64,000 nt of DNA from Mycolicibacterium sp. P9-22 (GTDB lineage: Bacteria; Actinomycetota; Actinomycetes; Mycobacteriales; Mycobacteriaceae). Positions within the stretch are counted from its first letter, which is position 1; each line of letters starts with the position of its first letter. The stretch is from positions 52,417 through 116,416 of the forward strand of contig NZ_NPKP01000015.1 in assembly GCF_008329585.1 (NCBI RefSeq), in the 5' to 3' direction. This document shows, piece by piece, positions 9,150 through 17,997 of the stretch. The position numbers and the translations under genes are program-made. A model generated the notes under the pieces. It saw only the letters and a list, made by a program, of their open reading frames with translations, had not been told where the DNA came from and made no database searches.

Positions 9150-9992
9150 GTGCGCCACCTCCGGCAGGCCCTGCCGCTGCTGCCGTTCCTGGTCGTGGTG
9201 CTGGTATTCCTCATCATCCCGACCGGCACCGTGATCGTGAATGCCTTTGTGGTGGACGGGCGTTTCTCACTGGACTTGGTTTCGGCGCTGTTCACCGAGG
9301 CGCCGCTGGCCGCCCTGATGCGCAGTGTGCTCCTCTCGGCGAGCAGCGCGGTGCTCGGTGCGGTGCTCGGCGCCGTGCTGGCCTGGCTGATCCTGAGCAG
9401 CCCACCGTCCTCCCTGCTGCGCCGTGCGGTCTTGTCGCTGGCCAGTGTGCTGGCCCAGTTCGGCGGTGTCGCATTGGCTTTCGCCTTCCTGGCGACGGTC
9501 GGACTCAACGGGGTGCTGACGCTGTGGCTGCAGCAGTTACTCGGTATCGACGTCGCCGCCGGTGGCTGGCTGTACAGCGTGGGCGGCCTGGTGCTGGTGT
9601 ACACCTACTTCCAGATCCCGCTCATGGTCATCGTGTTCCTGCCGGCGTTGGAGGGGCTGCGCACGCAATGGCGGGAGGCGGCGGTGAGTCTGGGCGCCAG
9701 CAGCCTGCAGTACTGGCGTGAGGTGGCGGTGCCATTGCTGGCACCGGCCTTCCTGGGGTCGCTGCTGCTGTTGTTCGCCAACGCCTTTGCCGCCTACGCC
9801 ACCGCGGCGGCGCTGGTGAGCCAGGGCAGTCCCATTGTGCCGCTGCTCATCCGGTCGGCCCTGACCAGCGAGGTGGTGCTGGGGCGGGCCGGGCTGGCCT
9901 ATGCGCTGGCGCTGGAGATGATCATCGTGGTGGCCGTGGTGATGGTCGCCTACAACCTGCTGGTGCGGCGCACGGCGCGGTGGTTGCGATGA
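9150..9992 (+). CDS. ABC transporter permease, first subunit
   Basis: A 280-residue polytopic protein with six predicted helices and the BPD_transp_1 EAA loop (EGLRTQWREAAVSLGASSLQYWREVAVP), where the ATPase docks. GTG 9150 lies 3 nt after the binding-protein stop and gives MRHLRQALPLLPFLVVVLVF, a proper first helix; the longer open frame is a shadow. It pairs with the permease that overlaps its stop. Confidence 0.87.
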   Translation: MRHLRQALPLLPFLVVVLVFLIIPTGTVIVNAFVVDGRFSLDLVSALFTEAPLAALMRSVLLSASSAVLGAVLGAVLAWLILSSPPSSLLRRAVLSLASVLAQFGGVALAFAFLATVGLNGVLTLWLQQLLGIDVAAGGWLYSVGGLVLVYTYFQIPLMVIVFLPALEGLRTQWREAAVSLGASSLQYWREVAVPLLAPAFLGSLLLLFANAFAAYATAAALVSQGSPIVPLLIRSALTSEVVLGRAGLAYALALEMIIVVAVVMVAYNLLVRRTARWLR

Positions 9993-10740
9993 AGGTCGTC
10001 CGCCCCCTCCTGTGGCTGCTGTTCGGCGGGTTCTTCCTGTTTCCGCTCTATGCGATGGGTGATTTCGCCACCCGCGATCTGCACTCCGGTGGCCGCACCA
10101 TGGCGGCGTGGGTGAATCTGGTCGCCGATGACGCGTTGTTCGCCGCGATCCTGACGTCGCTGTCGCTCGCGGTGCTGACGGTGACGGCGATGCTGGCGCT
10201 GCTGGTGCCGACGATGATCTGGGTCCGGCTGCGGGCACCGTGGGCGACCGGGTTCATCGAGTTCCTCTGCCTGCTGCCGCTGACGATCCCGGCGCTGGTG
10301 GTCGTCGTCGGCCTGCGCAACGTCTACCTGTGGGTGACCTACCTGCTGGGGGAGTCGGCGCTGACACTCACCTTCGTCTACGTGGTGCTGGTGCTGCCGT
10401 TCGCCTACCGGGCCTTGGACGCCGCACTGTCGGCGATCGAGCTGCGGACGCTGGCCGAGGCGGCGCGTTCGCTGGGCGCCGGCTGGTTCTCGACGATCAT
10501 GGCGGTGATCGTGCCGAATATCCGCGCGGGCATCCTGTCGGCCGCGTTCATCTCGATCGCGGTGGTGCTCGGTGAGTACACCGTGGCGTCGTTGTCCGGC
10601 TTCCAGACGTTGCCGGTGCAGATCGTGGAGATCGGCAAGAGCGACGGCCCGACGTCGGTGGCGGCCTCGCTGGGGACCCTCATCTTCGGGTTCGTCCTGT
10701 TGTTGGTGTTGTCGATGGTGACCAGACGGAGGCGTCGCGC

Positions 10741-10744
<4 letters not shown>
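9989..10744 (+). CDS. ABC transporter permease, second subunit
   Basis: A 251-residue polytopic PotC-like permease. The EAA loop reads ELRTLAEAARSLGAGWFSTIMAVIVPN. The start is ATG 9989, overlapping the previous stop (ATGA); a GTG 9 nt upstream is possible. The gene ends in a second ATGA overlap with the ATPase, so all three are translationally coupled. Confidence 0.87.
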
Positions 10745-11759
<1,015 letters not shown>

Positions 11760-11763
<4 letters not shown>

Positions 11764-12326
11764 ACGGCCTTGACCGGTTCGATGCCCAGGTCCTTGTAGG
11801 TGACCAGCGCGACGAACGGCACACCCATGCCGGCGAACAACTCGGCCGCGACATCGCCGCGGTCGACCATCGGGATCACCCCGGTGACGACGGCGCCGGC
11901 CGCGGTGACCCGATCGTAGGCCTTGGCGGTGGACCCACCGGTGCTGATGACATCGTCGACCAGCAGGACCCGGGTGCCCGGCTCGATGCGGGTGCCCTCG
12001 ATCCACTGCTCACGGCCGCGGGCCTTCTGCTCCTTGCGCACCGAGAACCAGGCGGCGCCGGTCACCATGGCCACCCCGTGGGCCAGCGGATCGGCGCCCA
12101 TGGTCAGCCCGCCGACGGCGTCGAACTCGATACCGCTGCCGGCGGCCAGCTCGGCGACGGCCCGGCTGACGGTGGTCAGCCGCTCGCCGTTGTCGATGGC
12201 GTACTTGCCGTCGATGTAGTCATGGCTGAGCTGACCGCTGACGAGCTTGAACGGCTCCGCACGGTGCTCATACCCGCGCGTCTTGATCAGCTCGAAAGCC
12301 GCTTGCCAGGTCTCCGGGCGCTGCAT
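11760..12326 (-). CDS. pyrE: Orotate phosphoribosyltransferase
   Basis: A 188-residue enzyme that makes orotidine monophosphate from orotate and PRPP, the fifth step of UMP synthesis. The PRPP loop VLLVDDVISTGGSTAKA is intact, as is the flexible loop with WFSVRKEQKARGREQWIEG. Length fits mycobacterial PyrE. It stands alone; in mycobacteria the other pyr genes are elsewhere, so this is normal. Start ATG 12326. Confidence 0.9.
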
Positions 12327-12359
12327 ACCCCGAATCGTATTGCACGTTCCAGGGCGGTA

Positions 12360-13163
12360 TCAGCCCTGGCGTGCCCTGCGGGTCAACTCGACTGCTGCCG
12401 AGCGCAATTCGTCGATGCCGTTGATGGGCGCCAGATATCCGGCCCTGGTGTAGGCGATCCCGCGCGGCGTGGTGACCCGCAGATCGAGCCCGTACCGGTC
12501 GGCTGCGGTGCAGGTCGCGGAGGTGGCATCGGGGAAACCGCCAAGGTTCTGGGCCATCGCCACCAGCGCATCGGCGTGATCGGCATTGAGATGGGCGACG
12601 GCGCCGGCGGAGTGCGGTGCCACCGGGTCGGGCGAGGCGGCGGTGTACTCCGTACCCGATGTCGAATCCATCCGTCCGTACCCGCCGACCCAGCGCACCC
12701 GCTGCACCTGCAGCACCCACAGGGTGAAGTCGCTGTAGTCGATGTAGTACTTCGCGGCGGGCACGGCGGCCAGGTGAGCGGCCCGCGCGCCGTCGAGGGC
12801 ATCCCCGGTGGGCCGCACGACCGTGCCGGCCAGCGTGACGCGGCCCGAGGCCAGCGGGTCGTCCGGCGCATCGGGGGCGACGATCGCGATACTGGCGCGC
12901 TGATCGCCGGCCAGGTTGCGGCCGTGCTCGGCCATGTTGGACACGCACAGCACCGGCGCGCCGTCATGCAGTCCGTAGGTCACGAATGATGCCCACGGGT
13001 CGCCGTCGGCGGTCAGGGTGGCCAGCGTGCCGGTGTTGGTCGCGGCGGCGATGGTGCGCGCCTCCTCGGCGGCCGACGGCCGGGTGGTGTTCACCGCCGG
13101 GGTCAGCGGTGGCGGCACCGACGGAGCGTCGCCGGGGTCACCGTGATCACGCAATTCAGCCAC
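12360..13163 (-). CDS. HugZ-like pyridoxamine-oxidase-fold protein with DUF2470 domain
   Basis: A 267-residue two-domain protein. The N-terminal split barrel (about 30-165; TIAAATNTGTLATLTADGDPW, SNMAEHGRNLAGDQRASI) is of the PNPOx/HugZ type. The C-terminal part (about 180-260; HSAGAVAHLNADHADALVAMA) is DUF2470. This pairing is known from heme-degrading HugZ-type proteins and related heme-binding proteins. A role in heme handling or redox is plausible; catalysis is not shown. It lies 33 bp upstream of pyrE on the same strand, so the two may be co-transcribed. Confidence 0.8.
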   Translation of the reverse strand: MAELRDHGDPGDAPSVPPPLTPAVNTTRPSAAEEARTIAAATNTGTLATLTADGDPWASFVTYGLHDGAPVLCVSNMAEHGRNLAGDQRASIAIVAPDAPDDPLASGRVTLAGTVVRPTGDALDGARAAHLAAVPAAKYYIDYSDFTLWVLQVQRVRWVGGYGRMDSTSGTEYTAASPDPVAPHSAGAVAHLNADHADALVAMAQNLGGFPDATSATCTAADRYGLDLRVTTPRGIAYTRAGYLAPINGIDELRSAAVELTRRARQG

Positions 13164-13226
13164 GTCGGCACTGTAACCGAGCCGGCGTCACGTGTACGAG
13201 CGCGCGCAGTCGGGTAGGCAGGGACC

Positions 13227-14474
13227 ATGACCATGAATCTGCCCTTTGATCGCTGGCTGCCCGCACAGCGGTGGTACTCGGGCCGCGGACGGGAGATCGC
13301 GGAGGTCCGGCCCGCAGTGGTGGAGGCGTTGGGGCCCGACCTGGACCTGGTGCTGCTGGAGGTCGCGTACAGCGAGGGGCCCGCCGAGGACTACCAGGTG
13401 CTGGTGCGCTGGGATACCGGTGCGGATGCGGCGCTGATCGGCACCGACGGGAACCGCTCGGGGTTCGACGCGCTGGCCGACCCGGAGGCCGCCGGCGCGC
13501 TGCTGTCGTTCATCGAGGCGTCCAAGCAGATCGGGGCGGTCCGGTTCATCCGCGAGCCGGGCGCGGATCTGGGCCCGGGCACCCCGGTGCGGGTGCTCGG
13601 CGGCGAACAGTCCAACACCAGCGTGGTGTTCGGGGCGCAGACCATCTTCAAGGTGTTCCGCCGTGTCACGCCCGGGATCAACCCCGATATCGAGTTGACC
13701 CGCGCACTCGCCGGCAACCCGTATGTCACGGCGCTGCTCGGGTCGTATGAGATCGACTGGGGCGCAGAGCAGTACATGCTCGGCATGGCAAGTGCATTCG
13801 CGCCGGACTCGGTGGACGGCTGGCAGGTGGCGATCACCGGCGCCGGTGACGACTTCGCCGAAGAGTCACGCACCCTGGGTGCGGCCGTCGGCTCGGTGCA
13901 CCGTGCGCTCGCCGAGGCGCTGGGCACCGGGGTCGGCGCCTTTCCGGCGCAGACCATGATCGACCGGTTGCGTGCCGTTGCGGCGCGGGTACCCGAACTG
14001 CGCCAACATGTTCCGGCGATCGAGCAGCACTACCGCGGGGTGGCCCAGGAGTCGTCGACCGAACATCGCATCCACGGTGACCTGCACCTCGGGCAGGTGC
14101 TGCACACCCCGCAGGGCTGGCTGGTCATCGATTTCGAGGGCGAACCGGGGCAACCGCTGGAGGAACGGCGGCGCCCCGATTCACCGCTGCGCGATGTCGC
14201 GGGCATGTTGCGCTCCTACGACTATGCCGCGCACCAGCGGCTGTTGAGCACCGGCGGCGACGAGGGCGCGGCGCGCCGGTGGGCCGATGAGAACTGCTCG
14301 GCGTTCTGTGCGGGCTATGCCGCGGTCAGCGACACCGATCCGGGCAGCGCCGCCGCAGGTGTGCTGCGCGCCTACGAACTGGACAAGGCGGTGTACGAGG
14401 CGGGCTATGAGGCGCGCTACCGGCCGGACTGGTTGCCGATCCCGTTGCGCGCCATCGAGCGACTGGCGGGCTAG
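13227..14474 (+). CDS. Maltokinase-family sugar kinase (maltokinase or glucosamine kinase)
   Basis: A 415-residue kinase. WLPAQRWYSGRGRE at the N-terminus, the catalytic HGDLHLGQ (D285) and DFEGEPGQPLEERRRPDSPLRD (metal Asp302) are the signature of the actinobacterial Mak/Pep2 family, which phosphorylates maltose for alpha-glucan synthesis. Two things argue for caution: it is shorter than M. tuberculosis Mak (about 455 residues), and it is not next to treS, glgE or glgB. A glucosamine kinase of the same family is therefore a real alternative. ATG codons at 13227 and 13233 are both possible starts. Its stop shares CTAG (14471-14474) with the convergent permease gene. Confidence 0.75.
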   Translation: MTMNLPFDRWLPAQRWYSGRGREIAEVRPAVVEALGPDLDLVLLEVAYSEGPAEDYQVLVRWDTGADAALIGTDGNRSGFDALADPEAAGALLSFIEASKQIGAVRFIREPGADLGPGTPVRVLGGEQSNTSVVFGAQTIFKVFRRVTPGINPDIELTRALAGNPYVTALLGSYEIDWGAEQYMLGMASAFAPDSVDGWQVAITGAGDDFAEESRTLGAAVGSVHRALAEALGTGVGAFPAQTMIDRLRAVAARVPELRQHVPAIEQHYRGVAQESSTEHRIHGDLHLGQVLHTPQGWLVIDFEGEPGQPLEERRRPDSPLRDVAGMLRSYDYAAHQRLLSTGGDEGAARRWADENCSAFCAGYAAVSDTDPGSAAAGVLRAYELDKAVYEAGYEARYRPDWLPIPLRAIERLAG

Positions 14475-15286
14475 CGGACGAGCCTGCGCAGCAGCGCCGC
14501 GGCGGTCACCACGCCGAGCACCGCGGCCACCACGAGCACCGTGATGTCCAGGACGGCGTTGGTGGGTGTGCCGATCAATAGTCCGCGCAGCGCATTCACC
14601 TCGTAGCTCAGCGGATTGATCGCCGACAGCCAGCGCAGCCACTGCGGCATCAGCTCGACGGGGTACAGCGCGTTGGAGGCGAAGAACAACGGCATGGTGA
14701 TGGCCTGTCCGATACCCATCAGCCGGTCCCGGTTACGCACCAGGCCCGCCAGCGTCATCGACAGGCAGGCGAAGAATGCCGACCCGAGCACCACCACGGC
14801 CATCGCGGCGAGGATCCGCAGTGGATTCACCGTCATGTGCACGCCGAGCAGGTATGCCAGCGCGACCACACCGATCACCTGGACCACCGAACGGATGCCC
14901 GCCGCAAAGGCTTTCCCGGTGATCAGCGCCGTGGGTGGTGCGGGTGTCACCATCAGTTTGGCGAGGATCCCGGCGTCCCGGTCCCAGATGATCTGGATGC
15001 CGTAGAAGATCGAGATGAACAGTGCGGACTGCGCGATGATCCCCGGTGCGAGGAAGGCGAGGTAGGGCACGTCACCGGTGTCGATCACGTTGAGCTGGGA
15101 GAAGGTCTGGCCGAAGATCAACAGCCACAAGGCGGGCTGCACCATCCGGGTGAACAGTTCGGTGCGGTCGTGGCGCAGCTTCTGCAGCTCGACGCGTGCG
15201 AAAGCGCCGATCCGGCTGGCCATTCCGGGGAACCGTCGCCAGCCGCGGGGGGCCCGGATCAAGGTGATGGTGGTTTCAGCCGACAC
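14471..15286 (-). CDS. ABC-2 type exporter permease (DrrB-like)
   Basis: A 271-residue membrane protein with six predicted helices and the ABC-2 pattern: a cytoplasmic start (FARVELQKLRHDRTELFTRMVQP), then LAPGIIAQSALFISIFYG and the late motif ALYPVELMPQWLRWLSAINPLSY. Its start overlaps the ATPase gene by 11 nt, so they form one exporter. Daunorubicin-type or lipid-exporting DrrAB systems are the closest family. The exported compound is unknown. Confidence 0.85.
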   Translation of the reverse strand: MSAETTITLIRAPRGWRRFPGMASRIGAFARVELQKLRHDRTELFTRMVQPALWLLIFGQTFSQLNVIDTGDVPYLAFLAPGIIAQSALFISIFYGIQIIWDRDAGILAKLMVTPAPPTALITGKAFAAGIRSVVQVIGVVALAYLLGVHMTVNPLRILAAMAVVVLGSAFFACLSMTLAGLVRNRDRLMGIGQAITMPLFFASNALYPVELMPQWLRWLSAINPLSYEVNALRGLLIGTPTNAVLDITVLVVAAVLGVVTAAALLRRLVR

Positions 15287-16097
15287 GGCGGGCCGTCCTT
15301 CGTGCGGCGCGGACCTCGCGCAGACCCGCGGGGGTGGACTCGTCGAGATCGGAGCCGGCGTAGTGGCGGAACACGTCCTCCAGCGTCGCCTCCGGGCCGG
15401 CCTCTTCCTTGAGCCCGGCCTTGAGTTCGGCCGGTGTGCCCTGTGCCCGCAGCTCGCCGTGGTGCATCAGCGCCACCCGGTCACACAGCGCATCGGCCTC
15501 ACCCATGTAGTGCGTGGTCAGCAGCACCGCCATGCCGAACTCGGATTGCATGCGGTCGACCTGGTCCCAGACGCTGTCGCGGGCAATGGGATCCAGGCCC
15601 ACGGTCGGTTCGTCGAGCAGCAGCAGCGACGGCCGGTTCACCAGGGCCTGGGCCAGTTCCAGACGCCGCACCATCCCGCCGGAGTAGGTGCCCGCCGCAT
15701 TGTCGGCGACATCGGAGAGCTGCATGGAGTCCAGTGCCTGGGCGACCCGGTCGGCGCGTTCGCGCCGCGGCACATCGTAGAGCCGGGCGAACAGTTCGAC
15801 ATTCTGCCGCCCGGTCAGCGCCGCCTCGATGGAAAGCTGTTGCGGGACATAGCCGATGTTGTACCGGATGTCCATGGTGTCGCGCCGGGCGTCGAGGCCG
15901 AAGATGCGTACCTCGCCCTGCTGCACCGGGGTGAGGGTGGTCAGTACGCGGATGACGGTGGTCTTGCCCGCACCGTTGGGGCCGAGCAGGCCGACGGTCT
16001 CGCCGGCCGCGACCTGGAGGTCCAGGCCGGACACCGCGGTGAACTTGCCGTAGCGATGCGAAAGGCCCCGGCAGTCGATGGCCGGTGGCTGGGTCAT
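15276..16097 (-). CDS. ABC exporter ATPase (DrrA-like)
   Basis: A 273-residue ATPase: Walker A GLLGPNGAGKTTVIR, signature YSGGMVRRLELAQAL, Walker B LLLDEPTVGLDP and H-loop LLTTHYMGEADAL. The C-terminal extension with ATLEDVFRHYAG is typical of DrrA-type proteins. It starts within the stop of the MarR gene (ATGA) and overlaps the permease. Regulator, ATPase and permease thus form one operon, suggesting substrate-induced export. Confidence 0.88.
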   Translation of the reverse strand: MTQPPAIDCRGLSHRYGKFTAVSGLDLQVAAGETVGLLGPNGAGKTTVIRVLTTLTPVQQGEVRIFGLDARRDTMDIRYNIGYVPQQLSIEAALTGRQNVELFARLYDVPRRERADRVAQALDSMQLSDVADNAAGTYSGGMVRRLELAQALVNRPSLLLLDEPTVGLDPIARDSVWDQVDRMQSEFGMAVLLTTHYMGEADALCDRVALMHHGELRAQGTPAELKAGLKEEAGPEATLEDVFRHYAGSDLDESTPAGLREVRAARRTARRVG

Positions 16098-16552
16098 TGC
16101 TGGTCCTCCTGTAGAAGTCGGGTCAGCTCGGCGATCACGGCCAACCCCTTTGTCAGATCCTCGATCTGGGTGTCCTCGAGTGACTCCAGGGCGCCGGCCA
16201 GCACGGTGCGTCGGGCCTGGCGCGAGCGGTCCGCGACCTCCTGGGCGGCGTCGGTGAGGCGGAGCCGGCCGACCCGGCGATCGGTGCTGTCGACGGTGCG
16301 GGTCAGCAGCTCATCTGCGGCCAGCCGCGACACCAGGGTGGAGGCGGTGTTGGCGGCCAGTCCGAGTTCGGCGGCCGCCTCGCGGACCGAGATGTCGGGA
16401 CGGCGGCCGACGAGCCGAAGCAGTTCGGCCTGCGACTGCGTCAGTCCGGTGCGATCGAACCCGCCGCCGGTGGAGCGCCGCAGCTGTCGCCGGAACCGGC
16501 CGACCACGCCGAACAGTTCGCCGGCCAGATCGCTGCGAGTGTCCACATTCAA
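16094..16552 (-). CDS. MarR-family transcriptional regulator
   Basis: A 152-residue winged-helix protein. The recognition part reads LTQSQAELLRLVGRRPDISVREAAAELGLAANTASTLVSRLAADELLTRT, followed by the wing residues DRRVGRLRLT. First gene of the exporter operon and divergent from the enoyl-CoA hydratase, with only 46 bp between the starts. It probably represses its own operon through a site in that gap. Confidence 0.87.
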   Translation of the reverse strand: MNVDTRSDLAGELFGVVGRFRRQLRRSTGGGFDRTGLTQSQAELLRLVGRRPDISVREAAAELGLAANTASTLVSRLAADELLTRTVDSTDRRVGRLRLTDAAQEVADRSRQARRTVLAGALESLEDTQIEDLTKGLAVIAELTRLLQEDQQ

Positions 16553-16566
16553 AGGGTACCTCTGCT

Positions 16567-16580
16567 ACAGATGTATTTGT
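16567..16580. promoter_or_regulatory. Candidate MarR operator
   Basis: ACAGAT-GT-ATTTGT is a near-perfect inverted repeat (5 of 6 pairs). It is AT-rich against its surroundings and centred in the 46-bp gap between the marR-like start and the enoyl-CoA hydratase start. The location fits divergent autoregulation; there is no other support. Confidence 0.35.
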
Positions 16581-16598
16581 CGACAGAAGGAGTGCCCA

Positions 16599-17408
16599 GT
16601 GCTGCCGGAGTACCGAACGCTGCTGACCGCCGTGCATGCGGGGGTCGCCACCATCACGCTGAACCGTCCCGCACAGCGCAATGCCGTCGGTGACGGGATG
16701 CGCGAAGAACTGTCCGACGCCTTGACCCGGTGCGACGCGGCCGACGAGATCCGCGCCATCGTGTTGACCGGCACACCCCCGGCGTTCTGCGCGGGCGCGG
16801 ATCTGGGTGCGGGCGCGCAGACGTTCACCACCCCCGGCGAAGGGTTCAGCGCCGCCGGCTTCCCGGTGCCGGTGTGGACGCTGGCCAAACCGGTGATCGC
16901 CGCGGTCAACGGCCACGCGATCGGTCTCGGCCTGACGCTGGCGCTGCAGTGCGATATCCGGTTCTTCGCCGCCGACGCCAAGTACGGCATCGTGCAGGTG
17001 CGCCGCGGTGTGGCGGGGGATGCCTACTCGCACTGGGTGCTTCCGCGGCTGGTGGGCATCGCGACGGCGGCCGAGATCCTGTTGACCGGATCGATGTTCG
17101 ACGGCCACCGGGCGGTGGCGCTCGGCCTGGGCAGCCGGGTGCTGCCCGCCGGGGAGGTGCTGCCGGCGGCGCTGGAGGTCGCCCGCGATATCGCCGAGAA
17201 CACCGCCCCGATGTCGGTGGCGGCCAGTAAGCGGCTGCTGTGGGATTCGTTCGAACTCACCCGGGAACAGGTCGGCGCGCGTGAGACCGAGATCCATCTG
17301 CAGTTGATGGCCCATGACGACGCCGCCGAAGGAGTGCGGGCGCAGTTGGAGCGGCGCACCCCGCGCTGGACCGGGCGCCCGATGGACCCCACGCGTCCGG
17401 CGGGCTGA
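16599..17408 (+). CDS. Enoyl-CoA hydratase/isomerase family protein
   Basis: A 269-residue crotonase-fold enzyme. The CoA/oxyanion motifs are TITLNRPAQRNAVG, AFCAGADLGAG and NGHAIGLGLTLALQCDIRFFA. At the usual hydratase Glu positions it reads GIVQVRRGVAGDAYSHWVLPRLVG, so strict enoyl-CoA hydratase activity is uncertain. The frame is open for 1.5 kb upstream only as a shadow of the exporter operon; GTG 16599, with AGAAGG 8 nt upstream, is the right start. Its stop lies inside a dispersed repeat. Confidence 0.85.
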   Translation: MLPEYRTLLTAVHAGVATITLNRPAQRNAVGDGMREELSDALTRCDAADEIRAIVLTGTPPAFCAGADLGAGAQTFTTPGEGFSAAGFPVPVWTLAKPVIAAVNGHAIGLGLTLALQCDIRFFAADAKYGIVQVRRGVAGDAYSHWVLPRLVGIATAAEILLTGSMFDGHRAVALGLGSRVLPAGEVLPAALEVARDIAENTAPMSVAASKRLLWDSFELTREQVGARETEIHLQLMAHDDAAEGVRAQLERRTPRWTGRPMDPTRPAG

Positions 17409-17425
17409 AGCGAAGCGACCCGGGA
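17402..17425. repeat. Dispersed short repeat, second type, copy 1
   Basis: GGGCTGAAGCGAAGCGACCC then GGGA. It differs at two positions from 28715-28738 and shares the AGCGAAGCGAC core with the first type. It contains the stop codon of the enoyl-CoA hydratase gene. Confidence 0.55.
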
Positions 17426-17430
17426 CCGAT

Positions 17431-17979
17431 CTAGATGACCTCGACGCCGCGCGCCCGCAGCAGCGCCACCGCCTCGGCAGTGGAGTCCGCGGCCACCCCG
17501 GCGCACAGCGGAAGCAGCACCCGGGTGCGCAAGCCGGTCGCCGCGGCGTCCAGCGCCGTCGCCCGCACGCAGTAGTCGGTGGCGATCCCCACCACATCGA
17601 CGGCGTCCACCTGCCGCTGGGCCAGCCAGTCCGTCAGCGTCGTACCGTCGGCATCGGTGCCCTCGAAACCGCTGTAGGCGGCCGAGAACTCACCCTTGGT
17701 GAACACCGCCTGCACGGCGGCGGGATCGAGATTCTCGTGGAAATCCACCCCCGGCGTGCCCACCACGCAGTGCCGGGGCCAGGACACCCGGTAGTCGGGG
17801 GTGTCGGAGAAGTGCTCGCCCGGATCGATGTGGAAGTCCATGGTGGCGACCACATGGTCGTAATCGTGGCCGCTCAGCATCTCGGTGATGCCGCGTGCGA
17901 CCGCGGCGCCGCCGTCAACCGCCAGGGAACCACCTTCGCAGAAGTCCTTCTGTACATCGACCACGATCAGCGCGCGCAT
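17431..17979 (-). CDS. pncA: Nicotinamidase/pyrazinamidase
   Basis: A 182-residue hydrolase that turns nicotinamide into nicotinate for NAD salvage and would also activate pyrazinamide. The full catalytic triad is visible: Asp8 (VDVQKDF), Lys95 (FTKGEF) and Cys137 (GIATDYCVR). So are the metal ligands Asp48, His50, His56 and His70. Length is close to M. tuberculosis PncA (186). The gene is monocistronic; the next reverse-strand gene upstream starts far away. Confidence 0.92.
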   Translation of the reverse strand: MRALIVVDVQKDFCEGGSLAVDGGAAVARGITEMLSGHDYDHVVATMDFHIDPGEHFSDTPDYRVSWPRHCVVGTPGVDFHENLDPAAVQAVFTKGEFSAAYSGFEGTDADGTTLTDWLAQRQVDAVDVVGIATDYCVRATALDAAATGLRTRVLLPLCAGVAADSTAEAVALLRARGVEVI

Positions 17980-17997
17980 GGCTCAACCGTAGTCTTT

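Noticed and set aside
15078..16598. 500-codon N-terminal extension of the enoyl-CoA hydratase
   Set aside because: It runs antisense through the exporter operon; a good ribosome-binding site and the normal crotonase start are at 16599.
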